Shown here one piece after another: positions 10,512 to 23,104 of a DNA stretch of 29,362 bases. The stretch is taken from contig NWUY0300037646.1 in the NCBI GenBank assembly GCA_004151065.3, positions 14,906-44,267 on the forward strand, read 5' to 3'. The notes below the pieces were generated by a model, which was given only the letters and a program-made list of their open reading frames with translations, made no database searches and had not been told where the DNA came from. Both the position numbers and the translations under genes were made by a program. Numbering within the stretch: the first letter of the stretch is position 1; every line of letters starts with the position of its first letter. Source of the DNA: Larix sibirica (lineage: Eukaryota > Streptophyta > Pinopsida > Pinales > Pinaceae).

Positions 10512-12026
10512 GTGATTGAAGAAAAGAGTGTATTCCTTTGCATATATTCGCTCCAATCTAATGAAGAAATGAAGCAGAGGGAACCACAAGTGGCAGATGT
10601 GAGTCTTACTGTGGACTCCAATGAGGAAGAGCATGCTTGCACCAATATAATTCAAGAAGAATATGAAGAGGAACCATGTGGATATGAATACCCAACATCC
10701 CATCATCAGGTTGTTAGCTGTGTGGGAGGTGAATTCACTTCCAACTTCTTTGTTGGTGATTTCAAGATCACTAGAAAGGAGATAGATTTTGTTGATGGTG
10801 GCGAGACATATTTTGGATTAGATCCAAAATGAGAACATAAATTATATTTCTAGTCACCACTTGAGCTTCATAGTGAAGAAGAATACAAGCACACACCAGT
10901 TGGGTGTGAACCATAAAATTTGGTGGAAGAATAGGCCACCACAGCTATACCTCACGAGGAAGAATATATGATTAAAATGTATGATCACAATTCATATTTA
11001 TGTATCCCTTTGTGTCATAATGAGTTTGCAGCCACTTCTGGTGAGAAGATTGGCATGGTAGAGGTTTCTAGTGTTGAGAATCAAAATTTTGAGAAGGATG
11101 AAATGTCAGAGGAGAGTTTTCATGACTCTCAAGAGTTGCATGAAAAAACTTGTGGCGGCCCACATAATGCTCTTAAGGATCCATTGAGTGACTTAGAGAG
11201 AGAACTCTTAGTCACAAAAGAAAAGCTATTGCGATCCTTGTCTCGAAATGATGGTGCAAAAAAAAGTCATTAACAATATTATAGATGAGGACAAGAGGGA
11301 ATGGTAGAAAGACTCTCTACTTACAAACTAAGCATCATTAAAAGAGAGATAGAGATGATGGAAGCAGATTACTTGTAGTTTTTTATGGATTGAGATATTT
11401 CTCTCAAAGTTGAAAAATAAAATATAGTAGAAGTAGAGCAACTCTACATGGAATTGGGAGAGTCACGGTCATTTACCAAAACTACATGTGATCAGATATG
11501 TGTGGCTGATTGCACACATGATATATTGGAGCAGCCTCATGTGCAAGGTGAGCATGAAGAGTTTTCAGATTTACAAGTGCTTGAAGAAAGCATTGACTTT
11601 CACGATGATGGTAGAGAAATTGTTTCACACCGGGAGGATTATGAACTTTATCTATGTGAGGAAGGTCCATTGGTGGAGGATGTACTTGAGTTTATTCCAC
11701 CTGTCCTCAGTAGTAGAGATCCTGAGATCATCTTCTTGGGATCAAGCAGTAGACAAATACGTCCATCTATGGATAGGTGCATTACAGAGCTAACGACTCA
11801 AGGAGGTGAGAGCACATCTTATGGGTCCATTAACATCTATCACAGTGGCCAGTTAGATGAGAAAAAACCCATGTACATTTGGCTGCCATTTGATGCCATT
11901 CATCCACATATGGATTGGGTGGAAGGGTATATGGAACACATGGAGATAACTTGTAGAAACAGTTCTTCTCATGTGTGGTGGAAGATAGTTGTGCAAGCAA
12001 GCTGCCATGAGGATATTGGCATATAG
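10512..12026 (+). pseudogene. Long decayed acidic ORF of unknown family in the LTR element
   Basis: Three open segments, 10512-10832, 10968-11273 and 11448-12026 (106, 101 and 192 codons), all lie in the same plus-strand frame and are separated by a few stops, so they look like one ancestral protein of about 500 residues. It is rich in Glu, Asp, His and Ser. It has a probable coiled-coil stretch, LSDLERELLVTKEKLLRSL (about 11182-11238), and a C-terminal part with WLPFDAIHPHMDWVEGYMEH. No protease, polymerase or integrase motif is visible. It is not an antisense shadow, as the minus strand here is broken. The function is unknown; an element-specific structural protein or a captured host fragment are both possible. 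Confidence 0.5.
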
Positions 12027-13059
12027 CCTGTTGAGGAATTTTCCCTACACAAGGGAGGACTCAGATTGCCTCTATGGAGGAAATACCTATCTTGAGATGA
12101 GGTATACCAGCAAATTCTTGTCGGACTAGCCCACAAAGGAGACCATGCATCTATTGTTTTAGTGGATGAACTTGGTAAAGTTGTAGCTGGCTTACTTTGT
12201 TTCATTCCTAGCACTTGAGGATGTGGAAGGAAATGTTGAGTTGATAGAGGGACCATTTCTATTGGTTCTTCATGAGAAGAAAGAGACATAGGTGTCTGCT
12301 TCTCAACTTGATTTTGACCACTTGGACATGACCTTGGTTCTCCTTCAGTATGGTGAGCAGCAATGGCATCTACTTGTGCCACTTGATATTTGTTTCATGC
12401 AAAGTAGTGCATGGGAGTTCCACTGGAGTACTTTGAGTGGAACAAGTGATGATGGTGTGAGCCATGGGATTAAAGTGTTTTCTACACTTGAGGAGTCTCA
12501 TGTCTTATTCAATAATCTCACAAAGATAGTGATCATCCTTGGGAGTGATGAACTTCTAAAATGGTGGTGGATGGATCCTGGCATACCATGGAGTGACAAG
12601 TTGCCACAAACACTGGTGATGATGGATGGTATGCATCAAGGACCATGATATCCAGGCATTGATGGTTGGTTTCAGACACCATTGATGTTTTGGAGGGTGT
12701 AGCTGAGGCAGTGGGATCAAGGAATTCCTTGGTATGATGGATTGTCTTGGATGTCATTGATGTTGTTGGATTGCAGTGGTGGTTGTCATATTCACATTGC
12801 ATTCATCATATTCAATTGGGATCCTATCATTCTTCTCAGTTGTTTCAATTGGAAGGAACATGCATTTTTTATTTGTAGAGATAGTTGAGTCACTCAGTGG
12901 GGAGATAGTTATGCTCAGAGTGGCATAGATGAAGCATGACGGACCATATGAATTCCAATGCTATGTTAGTTCTGCAGCAAAATCTCGATGGTAAGAAGTC
13001 ATCAATTGGTTTCAAATTTTATATGGAGTTGATTTATTTTCTCTAAGACAAGCAAACAT
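12027..13059 (+). pseudogene. Downstream unknown coding-like remnant in the LTR element
   Basis: After the stop at 12024 the same frame gives pieces such as KGDHASIVLVDELGKVVAGL (about 12136-12195). Then another frame is open from 12292 to 12648 (118 codons) with QQWHLLVPLDICFM and a Trp/Gly/Pro-rich end. Related words such as PGIPWSDKLP and QGIPWYDGLSW recur at about 12576-12750, suggesting short internal repeats. No known domain was recognised. It is probably the continuation of the decayed upstream protein or a second one. Confidence 0.35.
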
Positions 13060-13073
13060 GGGAGGGGAGGAAT
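13060..13073 (+). other. Polypurine tract
   Basis: GGGAGGGGAGGAAT lies directly against the TG of the 3' LTR. This is the plus-strand DNA primer site of LTR elements, and it confirms the orientation. Confidence 0.88.
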
Positions 13074-15226
13074 TGTAATGTCCCCAAATCAGGCCCTAGA
13101 CCACAATTTCCTAAGTCACGTAGAATGGTTCATGTTTATTCACCTAGGTGGTTATTTGGGTTGATTAATTATTGATCCTAAGGTCCAAGGGGGGAAACAA
13201 TGCCACCATAATGTATGTGGAATTGGAAAACTACATTAAGTGGATGGGAAACCTTGGTTGAATCATTAAATAAGACAAGTCTCCTTGTGATCCAAAATTA
13301 TTGAGAAAGTACTAAGGATGGTTTCCTATGGTTGGAAAAATCCATGGAAGAGCAACTCCTAAGTAGTGTGACAAGGTTTCATGTCACTACACTAAGGAAA
13401 CCATGATAAAATCACTAACCCATTCAACCCTATGGGTCCTAGAGACAATTTGGAATTAATTAATTAAAGGGGGGTAAATTTTGGTTTAGTCACAATTGTA
13501 AATTAAATAAATGATGGTGGGTCATAGTTTCATTTTATTTATTAATATTAATAGATATTTATGAGTTGTAATGGATAGGTGGATTAAGGGGGGGGCACAT
13601 TGGATGAGGATATATCCTATGGGTTTCCATCCTCATAAAATATAGAAGGAAAGCAACCCCAAAATAAAAAGCAACAGGAAAAGTAGGAAAAGCAACCAAA
13701 AGCAGCCCAAAAGCAGGAAAAGTAGGAAAGCAACAAAAAATCAAGAAAGCGGGAGTTTCTTGATTTTCTAAAGGTAAGAGAGATTTTTAAAAAGTAGGAA
13801 AGCAAGAAAAAGGCTCAAGAAAATAATTCGAGGCTAACTTTAGCCAATAAGGGTGCACTTGTTTAGAGATGGGGTCCGCATGAGCCAATCACAGGCCAAA
13901 GGCATTATCTCTTGGAATAATAATTTAATTATTATTATTTCATTAATTTCATGAGAGATGTTTACAAAAGGGGTTTGAGCACCCAATTTTCCATATTTTC
14001 TACTTTTTGAATTGAAACTTGAGAGCTGTGTGCCTCTATATCTTGGGTGATGTGCCCCTAGGTCGCATTGGGTGATGTGCCCCATTGTATCCAGTAAACT
14101 AGTTGAAGGATTGTGATATCTATCTATTGGGGATTGAGGAACAGGATATCCAATCCTATTCAATGAATTAATTGCAGCAAATGAAGTGAATTTGCAGGCC
14201 TGATATGAAATCCAGTGCATCTTTCTAAATTCATCATGGAGAAGAAGAAGAAGAAGAAGACAATGAAGCAGTGCTCCAATACCAAGAGCCTCAACTAGTC
14301 AAGAGTTATCTTCAAGCAGTGTGCACTATGAGACTTCTAGTGACTGTGGTGTTCCCCGGGGTTTTCTAGGATGAACTTCTTCAGTTCATGAACCAGCTAC
14401 AGTGATGAAAAATTCCTTTTCTTTCTCTCCAATTCTCCACTTTTCCTTCTTCTTTGTAACATCCTCAATATCTTGGGGTTTCTGGAAGATTGAATGTAAT
14501 AAACCAATGTTGTCACCTAAAAACATGTGGTTTTATATTTATTCTATAATTTTATATTTTATCAAACCTATTACTATCCATTATTTCAGAATTAGAGAAT
14601 TTACTCAGTCATCTAGGTGGTCAGTTAACTAAGCTAGCGCATTTAAGGGTCTAATTTGACTAGTTTTTCATTTTTGAGCATTTAATGAACCCGTGTGTTT
14701 CTAATTTATATTATGAAGGTCCATGAAGATAAATAATGACTATATGAACCCATATATTCCCTTATATCATAAATTTGGGAGGATTTAGATATATTCAAAC
14801 TCATCTGGAAATGTCCTCCTCCACTAGTCCAAGTGAAGGATTTTACACCTAGTTTATTTTTCTTCAATTAGATCTTAGTAAAATCAATATATCAGGTATG
14901 AAATAGGTTTATAAGATTTTGATCAGTACCCTGAAGGTTTAGTATCTTCTATATTGTACCAAAGGTAGTGGAGCTTCCACAGAAGTCCTCGGGTCAGTGC
15001 CTTAAAGCCTTTGACCTAACCAAAGGAGTCTACCTAGGTGTGAAGTACTCCCGAAAGTGTAGCTATTGAATTTATAACCTTGATTCAGCCTTGAAATCAG
15101 CATTTCAATGTGTTAATCCATCATCACTGATCCCAAGCTGTTAGTCTTGTGTCAAATCCCTCTCTGGTTAGTCAAAGCCTGAAAGTTTCTGAGTTAGTGT
15201 GCCTATACTGCCTTAGGTACATTACA
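13074..15226 (+). repeat. 3' LTR (2153 bp)
   Basis: Begins TGTAATGTCCCCAAAT and ends AGGTACATTACA, matching the 5' LTR along its length. Differences include a longer GAA run (about 14239-14260), a shortened TATA region near 14037, and a local duplication of GGGTGATGTGCCCC (14045-14058 and 14070-14083, period 25), which the 5' copy has once. Confidence 0.93.
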
Positions 15227-15231
15227 CTCGT
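15227..15231 (+). repeat. Right target site duplication CTCGT
   Basis: Matches the left CTCAT at four of five bases; the difference is CG versus CA. Confidence 0.65.
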
Positions 15232-18200
15232 GATGGTACTATTATTGTATAATTATCATATTTATGAGATATTAAGATTACATTTTGTATATTACAACTT
15301 TCATTTTGATTTATGGGTAGAGGATGTAGGTGAGAAAAGTAGTATAAAAGAAGAGGTGAATGCACCTCATACCATAGCCTCTCCACAACAGTAAGGTAAT
15401 AGAAATTGATTTAATATATATTAACACTAAACAATGATTAAATTTTGATTTAATAATAATACTAAAAATTTATTATGAATATTAATTATATATATTCTAA
15501 CTTTTTATAGTGGATGTTGGTCCAACTCAACTTGTACGTGACCATAGACGTATGTTGTGTTCCCATGTTAGGCAATAGGAATCAACAGAGCAGCACCAAC
15601 TATGACTAGCAAACACAAAAAGGGATGAAATTCCTCTTATGAATTTGTTTTAGAATAAGAAATCCTGTAGAAAGTGATTTACAATTAACATTCTTGACAT
15701 AATACATAATGTACTTTGATTTTTGTATAATGAACGTTGTTGATATAATATATTTGGTAGTATTTTGTAAATGATCTTTCTTATGGAATCTACATATTTA
15801 ATTATTTGATGTTAATTTACTTTATTTCCGCTAGTAAATAGATGGGCTATGGTGAATTGAGATATATGTGATGGGGGAGAGGCGGCAAATGAGCTTCCAC
15901 CTTAACATGGTTGGACTCGTTTAGTAGAGAATTAATTATTCTCAAAACCAAGTGAAGCTCAAGCAATTATGATTTTTGCATCTTCTGATTTTAATTTTAT
16001 TGATAAGATAAAAACTTAGCTCTTTCTTTATTTTTAACCAAATTTTATGTATCTATTATAAATTTTTTGTTCACTATACATATTATGTTCCAATGTGTAG
16101 ATGATAAATTTCTATGTTCCGACAATGCTGTATACCTTATGTATTGCAGTCACCAAATCTACACATTTTTGGATGGTTCGAGTATTGAGAATTTCTATTG
16201 AATATTTTCTCATTCAAAAATTTAGTTATTTGTTTATTTTTAACTAAATATATGTATCTACTATAGAATTTTAGCGGAATATACTTATTATGTTCCCTTG
16301 TGCAAATGATACATTTGTTGTTCCAACAATGTTGTAGACCTTATGAACTATGGTCACCGGCTTTATGGATGTTTGGATGATACAAGTATTGATATTTTTT
16401 ATTGAATATTTTCTCATTGATTTTTTTTTCTTTATTTTAAATTGAATATTATGTTTCTAGTTTAGATTTTTATGCTTTATTTTCCATCTAGACAGTGCAA
16501 AAAAATTATACCAAAAGTGTTTCAACATTATTCTATAGATGTTATAAGTTCATAATCTGAAGATTTTAGATTTGCACCAGAAGGAGTCAAGAAAATGAAC
16601 TATCACTTCTCAATTTCTTTACTTACATAATGTTTCATGGCAAATTCAAGTTAATTCCATGAGAGTGACCTCCAATGCTCAATTAGGCACTTTCTTCAAT
16701 AACTTGTCATGAAAAAAATTGGAAGGAGGAATGGAGACAAATCAAGAATGAGAAGACTAAAGAATGCCAATAAAATAAGCATCTCTCACCTCTCCATTTC
16801 TCATGTAGTGATCATGGGAGTGTACATAGATATTTTATTACAATTTAATGAGTGCAAATGATAAGATTAGAATGAAGGTGTCCTTATTTGTGAATAATAA
16901 AATAAGGATAGACAAAATTTTCCAATATAAGACACTCCAAGTCAGGTGCATGAATGAGATACAATTAGTAAATAAAATGTGTTGAAAATAGCCATCAATG
17001 CCTCCAATATAACTCCAATCTGGGCATTCTCATGTTCTAAAAATAACTTGTGTGAAAGGACTAGAATATCTTGTAGGTGGAGCACTTCCTTTTACTAAAT
17101 GTTGCATTAGAGAGAGTTTGAAGGTACTCGCCAAGTCTACACATTCTTATTGATGATATCTTCACTAATGATAGGCACAAATCACACTAAGAAAATTCCC
17201 ATGTGGTAGTTGAGAAAAATCATTATAGAAGCACATAAGAATCAATCTAGCACTTTAATTCTTGGATATTTAACTTTTCAAGTAGTGAACCATGAATGAT
17301 TGTATACAAGATTGAAATTACTATCGAATAGTTGTGAATTTTAATGAAAAATGTAACTATTTTCCTTCATAACAACAACAAACCTCTAGCTATTAACAAC
17401 TACCTCAAACTAGTAGGTCTAACTCCCTCAATGATCGCACCAACAATATTTAATTAGAATCATGTAGTCTAAATCATGGATGTAAGAGTTGAAGGAACAT
17501 TAAGGTTGAATATTTGGACCATAAGAGATGTCAAGAAAAGAAACCCAATGCTTTGAAACCATATTCGTTCTCATGTGAACTGAGCTAACCTATCCTCATT
17601 ACAACAAGTAGTTTGCACATTCATTCTTGACTAACTGATTTTCCTCATTTTGATTATACGATATGTTGACTCTAATCCATATGCTTATATTTATACCATG
17701 TAAGATTATCATGTAAGAATTGATTTTAGCTTTGAAGGAGACGCTTTCCTCATTATCTGACTTAGACTAAAAGGAACACCCTCCAAAAATATTTATGATT
17801 CTCACACCTTGCCTGCAAGAAAATGTTGAATGCATGGTCATCACCTTTTTCAATGTAATGGAATTGGATGTTATACAAGAGCATAGGATTTCATGTATGT
17901 ATGAAGTGATATTGTTATATTGTTGAGGAATTTATTTATAAACAACACTAACAAACCTCGATACATTAACACTAGTCCTTATTCATATCATCTTGATCAA
18001 GGCACTATTAATAACTTAGATCAACCTATGTTAAGAACACAATAGGGCGCATAAAAAAATGGACATCCCATAAAGGTAGGGCCAACCCATGCCATATTGG
18101 AGGAAGAGAACACACATATATAATGTACATACCTCTATTTCTACTACTCACTGTGTGAATATATTTTATTTAGGGGCAAAGGAATTTTTAAGTGACAAAT

Positions 18201-19186
18201 AGTTTAAGACTTTGTTGATTCAATGTTTAAATCAATCCACTATGCATTTTGCTTCTCTGCTTGGGTTGTTTCATCTATGTGTGGTTTATGTCTTTATAGA
18301 CATTTTCCTTCTCTCGTTACTATTAAAGCCAATATTGCATGTATTCTAACCAAAATTAGTTGATTTTCTCTATTATTTATGTGTTCAAATAGAACATAGG
18401 TGACAATGATTTCCATTGAGGACCAAGGAAACACCTATATTTCTCAATAGTTGTGAAAGCAGATCATGATAATGTTGGATACTAAGTAAACTCTACGATG
18501 ACACATCACAATATTATTTTCTCACTAGATTTATTTCCTAGTCATGTCAAGTTACATTTCCTTTGTTTTTGGAAAAGTTGGAAAAAACAAATCTTTGGTC
18601 TTGAAGTTTTCTACATGTATTAATTTTTTCATGAATAATTGCTTGAAAACTATAGGGTATAAATGCTTTTATTCTTACTTGTTTTTGCAAGAAACTATAG
18701 TTTTGTCTTGGTAACTGCCATCTTCCAAAATTTCATTTAGCAATAGCATTTTCCTAAAGTTTGGGTTGTGTTTGTACTTTGAGTTAACTTTGGTCTTGAA
18801 TCTAACACAGTGTCAATAGTATTATGTCTAAACAATGGTATGTAAATTAGAATTGTAACCTATAAATCATGAACATCATATATAGGACTTCTGCAAATGT
18901 CTTGGCTCTATAACGAACGACTTGAATCTCTATTTGTTCTCTAGTATTATTTGGTTGCTAGATAAAATTTTAGCATTTTTACTTATGAAATTGCAGCAAT
19001 CACTCTTCTAGCTGTGAAAGTATTACATTTGGTATCTTTAAAAGTCTTATATTTTGGTTTCTTCTTAATTCACAGAAAAATCAACCCAACATGTATAACT
19101 TGTTGATGGAAAATGTTTTTCCACTTACTAGTTGATATATTTGTAGGGACGGGATTCTTCTTTTGTACTAGCTTGTACAATATTAT
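15232..19186. other. AT-rich region without recognisable genes
   Basis: About 4 kb with only short open stretches (the longest is an 81-codon frame that starts inside the LTR) and no motif I can assign. Both strands were read for RT, integrase and transposase words without success. A local tandem duplication lies at 16016-16490. It is probably old transposon or unique intergenic sequence. Confidence 0.5.
16016..16490. repeat. Diverged tandem duplication, unit about 200 bp
   Basis: Units start near 16016 and 16222 and share TTTATTTTTAACYAAAT, TATTATGTTCC, a CCAACAATG-like word with GTAGACCTTATG-like sequence, and TATTGAATATTTTCTCATT. A third, partial unit begins near 16418. The copies are clearly diverged. 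Confidence 0.65.
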
Positions 19187-19396
19187 GGTCAAATATTGAC
19201 TACTTTTGACTACCCCTCATAAACATCAAGATTGGATTTATTGCTCAAGTTGCACGCGTCCTTTGGAATCTTAGTGTTCAAGATGATCATATATACAAGG
19301 TTATTAGTTAGAGGACATGGAAATTGAAAAGGTGATCAATATATCATCCTTGTGGGAAAGTGCATGCATGATAAGAGAAGTTGCAGGATACTATTG
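19187..19396 (+). repeat. Left arm of a long inverted repeat
   Basis: The arm begins GGTCAAATATTGACTAC and includes TTATTGCTCAAGTTGCAC, TTAGAGGACATGGAA, AAGGTGATCAAT and GATAAGAGAAGTTGCAGGAT. The same words in the same order appear on the minus strand from 25165 to 24945. The arms are about 200 bp and imperfect. They would be the ends of a foldback or MITE-like element now split by the LINE. Confidence 0.75.
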
Positions 19397-19405
19397 GATA
19401 TGCAC

Positions 19406-19425
19406 CAACAACTAATGTGTACGTA
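19406..19425 (+). repeat. LINE target site duplication, left copy
   Basis: CAACAACTAATGTGTACGTA is identical at 24791-24810 in the same orientation. Twenty bases is a usual length for a LINE duplication. Confidence 0.85.
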
Positions 19426-19426
19426 C

Positions 19427-19428
19427 NN
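19427..19428. other. NN gap at the LINE 3' end
   Basis: Two Ns directly follow the left target duplication, exactly where the LINE 3' end, 3' UTR and poly(A) (poly(T) on this strand) should be. The LINE reading stops here inside the RNase H domain, so the Ns probably hide more than two bases. Confidence 0.8.
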
Positions 19429-20520
19429 AAAGACCAAGTAACATAAACAGTTTTAGAGCCATCAACTCTGCACAATTATTGGAACTCAAACCGATACCTT
19501 TGAGAAAATGATCCAATGAGATCCATTGAAAAAAAAAATGCCAACCACACCACCGATCGTAAGGTTCCCTTGAGAAGACTTATCAAAATATCCCAACATC
19601 CATATCTATCTATGTTCTCAAACACAATATTACAAAATTTTCTTTGAGATGGAAAATGTGGGAAAGGAACTAAAACAACCATACATGATGCTTGGAAAGA
19701 TGAATTGATATATTTCTCTTGAAAAATCATAGAATTTTGACCAATCCCAGTGTTGCAAATGAGGATAGCCAAAAGAGAAGCAAAGTCCCATGTAGGGGCA
19801 TTATCAAGTCAATTCCAAAAAGCTTCAGATAGATCAAAACCCTGCCATAAAATATTTATCTTGATAACCCGTGAGAAAAATACATCATGCACTGCATATA
19901 AGAGCAAAATAAGAAAAGATGATTGGATGAATAATTAGCAGCCTTGCAGAGTGGGCACCACCACCCAAGTCCTACCCAAAACCTCTGATTCAACACATCC
20001 CATACATGTGCCTGATCAAGGATCACAACCCAGAAAAAGAGTTTTATTTCAAGAGGAAAAAACATCTTCTAGAGTACAAAGTTCCACAAGGGAAGATCTA
20101 GACAATCCTCTTCTTCCTTGAGGATGAGATAACCCAATATGGGAAGATATTCGTCACCATAATCGTTCCCAGACCATATCATAGAATCATCTGAATAAAC
20201 AATTTTGATATTAAAATCATGAATATCCTTTATGAAATAATTCCAAACAATGATATCACCATTTGAGAAACCCAAATCCTCAACCTCTTTCCAATGCTGA
20301 TGTAGAGGAGAGGTGTGCTTAATATCATTAATTTGTGATAAGAATCTGTATCCATTATCTACGAGGTGGGAAATCATATGGTTTGGTAATTTAAAAGATG
20401 CAGAGCACCCAATCCATGGATCTTGGCCAATGCAAAGTTTTCATCCATCACCTATTTTCCATATTAACCAATCGCCAATTAAATGGAATACAGATAAAAG
20501 CACCTACCATATACCCTTTG
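19429..20520 (-). pseudogene. LINE ORF2 C-terminus: RVT zinc-binding domain and RNase H
   Basis: After the insertion the LINE resumes with WLIWKIGDG (about 20435-20409), then ISHLVDNGYRFLSQI, SMIWSGNDYGDEYLPILGY, and KLFFWVVILDQAHVWDVL followed by WWCPLCKAANYSSNHLFLFC, the C-x2-C...H-x3-C pattern of the plant LINE zinc-binding domain. Further on, REPYDRWCGWHFFF and NNCAELMAL (19480-19454) correspond to RNase H of the type carried by many plant L1 elements, with its catalytic Glu. The frame is broken several times, and the domain is cut at the NN gap. Confidence 0.85.
20516..20520 (+). repeat. Target duplication CTTTG left of the 3.7-kb insertion
   Basis: CTTTG precedes TGTAACATACCC. CTTCG follows the other end at 24220-24224. 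Four of five bases match, and the difference is a CpG transition. Confidence 0.55.
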
Positions 20521-23042
20521 TGTAACATACCCAATATCCTTGTCAACATCCTCATTGGTAATTCGAGAGAATGGGGTATACAAATTTTCTTTTATGTCCA
20601 ACAAAACAATAGATAGTCTCAATGGTTAAAGAGTCATTTATCACAAAAGTACATTTCCATCAATTGTATTCTTACATGTATGAAACATATAAATCAAAAG
20701 TACATAACATGTAAGTCTCATAATAATGGGAGACATACAACTTGTTATGTACTCGATACCCTTAATACCTAGTTGGGGTATGGGGTGTGATATTTTTCTT
20801 CTTTTATCTAGAGTAATAATACACATCATCACCTTAGTATTATCATTAAGTCTAGATAATTATTATGATGTACAACCCTTCTAAAAGAGTCAAAACACAT
20901 AACCATTCAATGATGGTTATTGCTCCTCTCAGAAGGACCATCCTTATAGTCCACATTCTATTATCACTCAAAAGTAGTGGTTATTGGAATCATAAACAAG
21001 TAGTTTAACATTCAGACAACAATCCCAACTTTCATGTTCTAAAACATAATTTTAATATTAAATAATCAATATCTACAAAAGCCAACAATTTAATCGTCAA
21101 CATCACCCTTAGTAGGAATGCAAAGACTATATTATAGTGTCTATTCCATTTTGAAGTGTCCTTCATCTAACCATATGCCTCACCATTCTTTAATTATGTT
21201 GAACACATCAGATTGTGGTATGCTAAGACAACATTTCAGTGCCTAAGCTTGTATCCTTCTCGGAATATTTAATTGAGTTTGGATCCCTTCATACATATTT
21301 TAGCACCTTCTAGTTAGCTAATGATATTAAATATATTTCAAGGGAAGTATGCATCATTAATAGCTTCTATATAAATGTACTCAAACATGTATACAATAGT
21401 CCAATTCTATTTGTATTAGTGCAATATTCTTCATGTTCTAACTACATTGTGCACAACTACATAACTACACTACTTCCACGTTTATACACTTATAACCACT
21501 AGAATACACATTTCTATAATCTTCCCTCATTTCATTTAGTGATTCACTCATGCAAGATAGTAATCCATAAATATGCAACATTTGTCATCATATTCATTAT
21601 GCCTCTTGTGTAAGTCAACGTTAAATGCCAACCACTATATCATTTATATAAGCATATGATACTTAATCTTTACTTGTCAAATTCTAACAATGGTTTGAAT
21701 ATGTCTTGGACAAGCCCTTTCCTCGAGATGTTATGACCTCTTAAATTCATCCTATGTGCTATGTATTATAGTAACACCTTATTCCAATCATGGATACATT
21801 ATTCATTACACATCATATTCTTGTGTTTTAGAACTAACTAAAAGATCTCAAGACACATTTTATCAAACCAAACATTATCCAACCAATTTACACATCATCA
21901 TAAAGTAAGGAATCTACCTCTTTGTAACACAACCAATAATTAAGAGATACAACATAAAATAATACTTTATTAAAGAGATGACATGACTTATTGTAGATGA
22001 CATGTCTGCAACTTTCCTCCCAACCATAGGTTATTTGTCCAGTGTGTGTTTTCCCGTGGAGAGATGACCCCCAAACTGGGTATGAATCCACTAGGGTAGA
22101 TTTTCCACTTAAACCAACTTCTTTGTACTCAGAGACATAAAACCAAAGTTTATTCCTTCTCCTAGTTCGTTTAATTACATAAATACAACTTAAAGTAAAT
22201 ATTATAATTTACCATAACTACATAAACCGAAGACTATCCCATTATAGACTCAATCAAGGAAAATATTTAGTATTAAAAAGACAACTCAGATTAAACTAGG
22301 GATACACCCTCTTTAAGTGGATGTAAAAAGAAATAGAGGTTCACGCCTAGGGCTGCGCCGTCTTTGGTTACACCTCCTGACTCATTTCAAATAGTATTTC
22401 AAAGAAAACGAATTGTCATCAAGTGAGGAGTGCGCCCCCAAGGGAAACTTCCTCCCATCCATCCTTTTTGTAGAGACGTGTGTATACAATATAATCATCA
22501 AACTAGAGGCTACACCCGCAAATAGTTGCTTCCCCCTATTCATTTTACTAATAATACAACCATCAGGCATACAAAGAATATTTAGCTTATATATCAATAT
22601 AAAAGATATGCAGTAATCTCAAGGCTTCACTCCTTTCACAGCATTTTCATGAAAAATGAATACTTTTAAAGCAAGAAAAACATTCCTAAAATGGCTAAGC
22701 TCTTTTCCTGGGTGGAATCGCTCAAAAATAAAAGTATTTGCAGATATCAAAGAGGAAGAATAAGTCGTCTTTCTGAAAGTCTTCAAACTCATAAATTGAG
22801 AAACACACTTATAGTAAAATAAAAACATTCCAAGAGAAACGATCTCTTAAAACATTCCAAAGAAAAACATGGAGACCATCTTTTCCCAAGAAAGACACCT
22901 ATGCAGACTTCAAAATTAATAGACAGAGGAAATAGATACAAAATAAAGTGATTTGCAGGGGTCGATTTCATTAAGGCAAATTGCCCAGCTCATCCCTTTC
23001 AGCAATTATCCACAACATAAATAAAAGGTAATAGTCAGGCCT

Positions 23043-23104
23043 ATTTAGGGTTGACTGCACAACACATAATAGGTAAATCAGGAAAATTTAGGGTTGACTG
23101 CACA
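23043..23104. repeat. Short direct repeat ATTTAGGGTTGACTGCACA
   Basis: A 19-bp word occurs at 23043-23061 and 23086-23104. A nearby looser pair, TAGAGCCGTCC and TAGAGCCATCC (about 23105 and 23168), follows. Function unknown. Confidence 0.7.

Larger units (their letters stand above)
7733..15226 (+). mobile_element. Non-autonomous LTR retrotransposon, complete but old
   Basis: Two long direct repeats (7733-9866 and 13074-15226) start TGTAATGTCCCC and end GGTACATTACA. The left copy is followed after one base by a Met-tRNA-type primer binding site and the right copy is preceded by a polypurine tract, which fixes plus-strand orientation. A decayed 5-bp duplication flanks the whole. The interior of 3207 bp is too short for a full Gag-Pol and shows no RT, RNase H, integrase or protease motif. 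It must have depended on another element's enzymes, like large retrotransposon derivatives (LARD-type), but it does carry coding-like sequence of unknown kind. Many mismatches and indels between the LTRs (compared by eye) show the insertion is not recent. Confidence 0.9.

Noticed and set aside
11482-12382. Minus-strand frames and a second plus frame in the LTR element interior
   Set aside because: They overlap the better supported plus-strand frame 10512-12026 or its continuation and look like shadows.
13559-13805. Phe/Cys-rich minus-strand frames in the 3' LTR, and a similar one at 8233-8442
   Set aside because: They are the complement of the purine-rich AGGAAAAG block of the LTRs and differ in frame between the two copies.
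13840-14220. 126-codon minus-strand frame
   Set aside because: Antisense to the 3' LTR; the matching place in the 5' LTR has no comparable frame.
21460-21480. CACTACTTCC as the missing CACTA end
   Set aside because: Only the first seven bases agree with the 25725 end, and it lies inside the later 3.7-kb insertion.
23043-23104. TTTAGGG words suggesting telomere-like repeat
   Set aside because: Only two isolated copies inside a longer direct repeat, not a tandem array.
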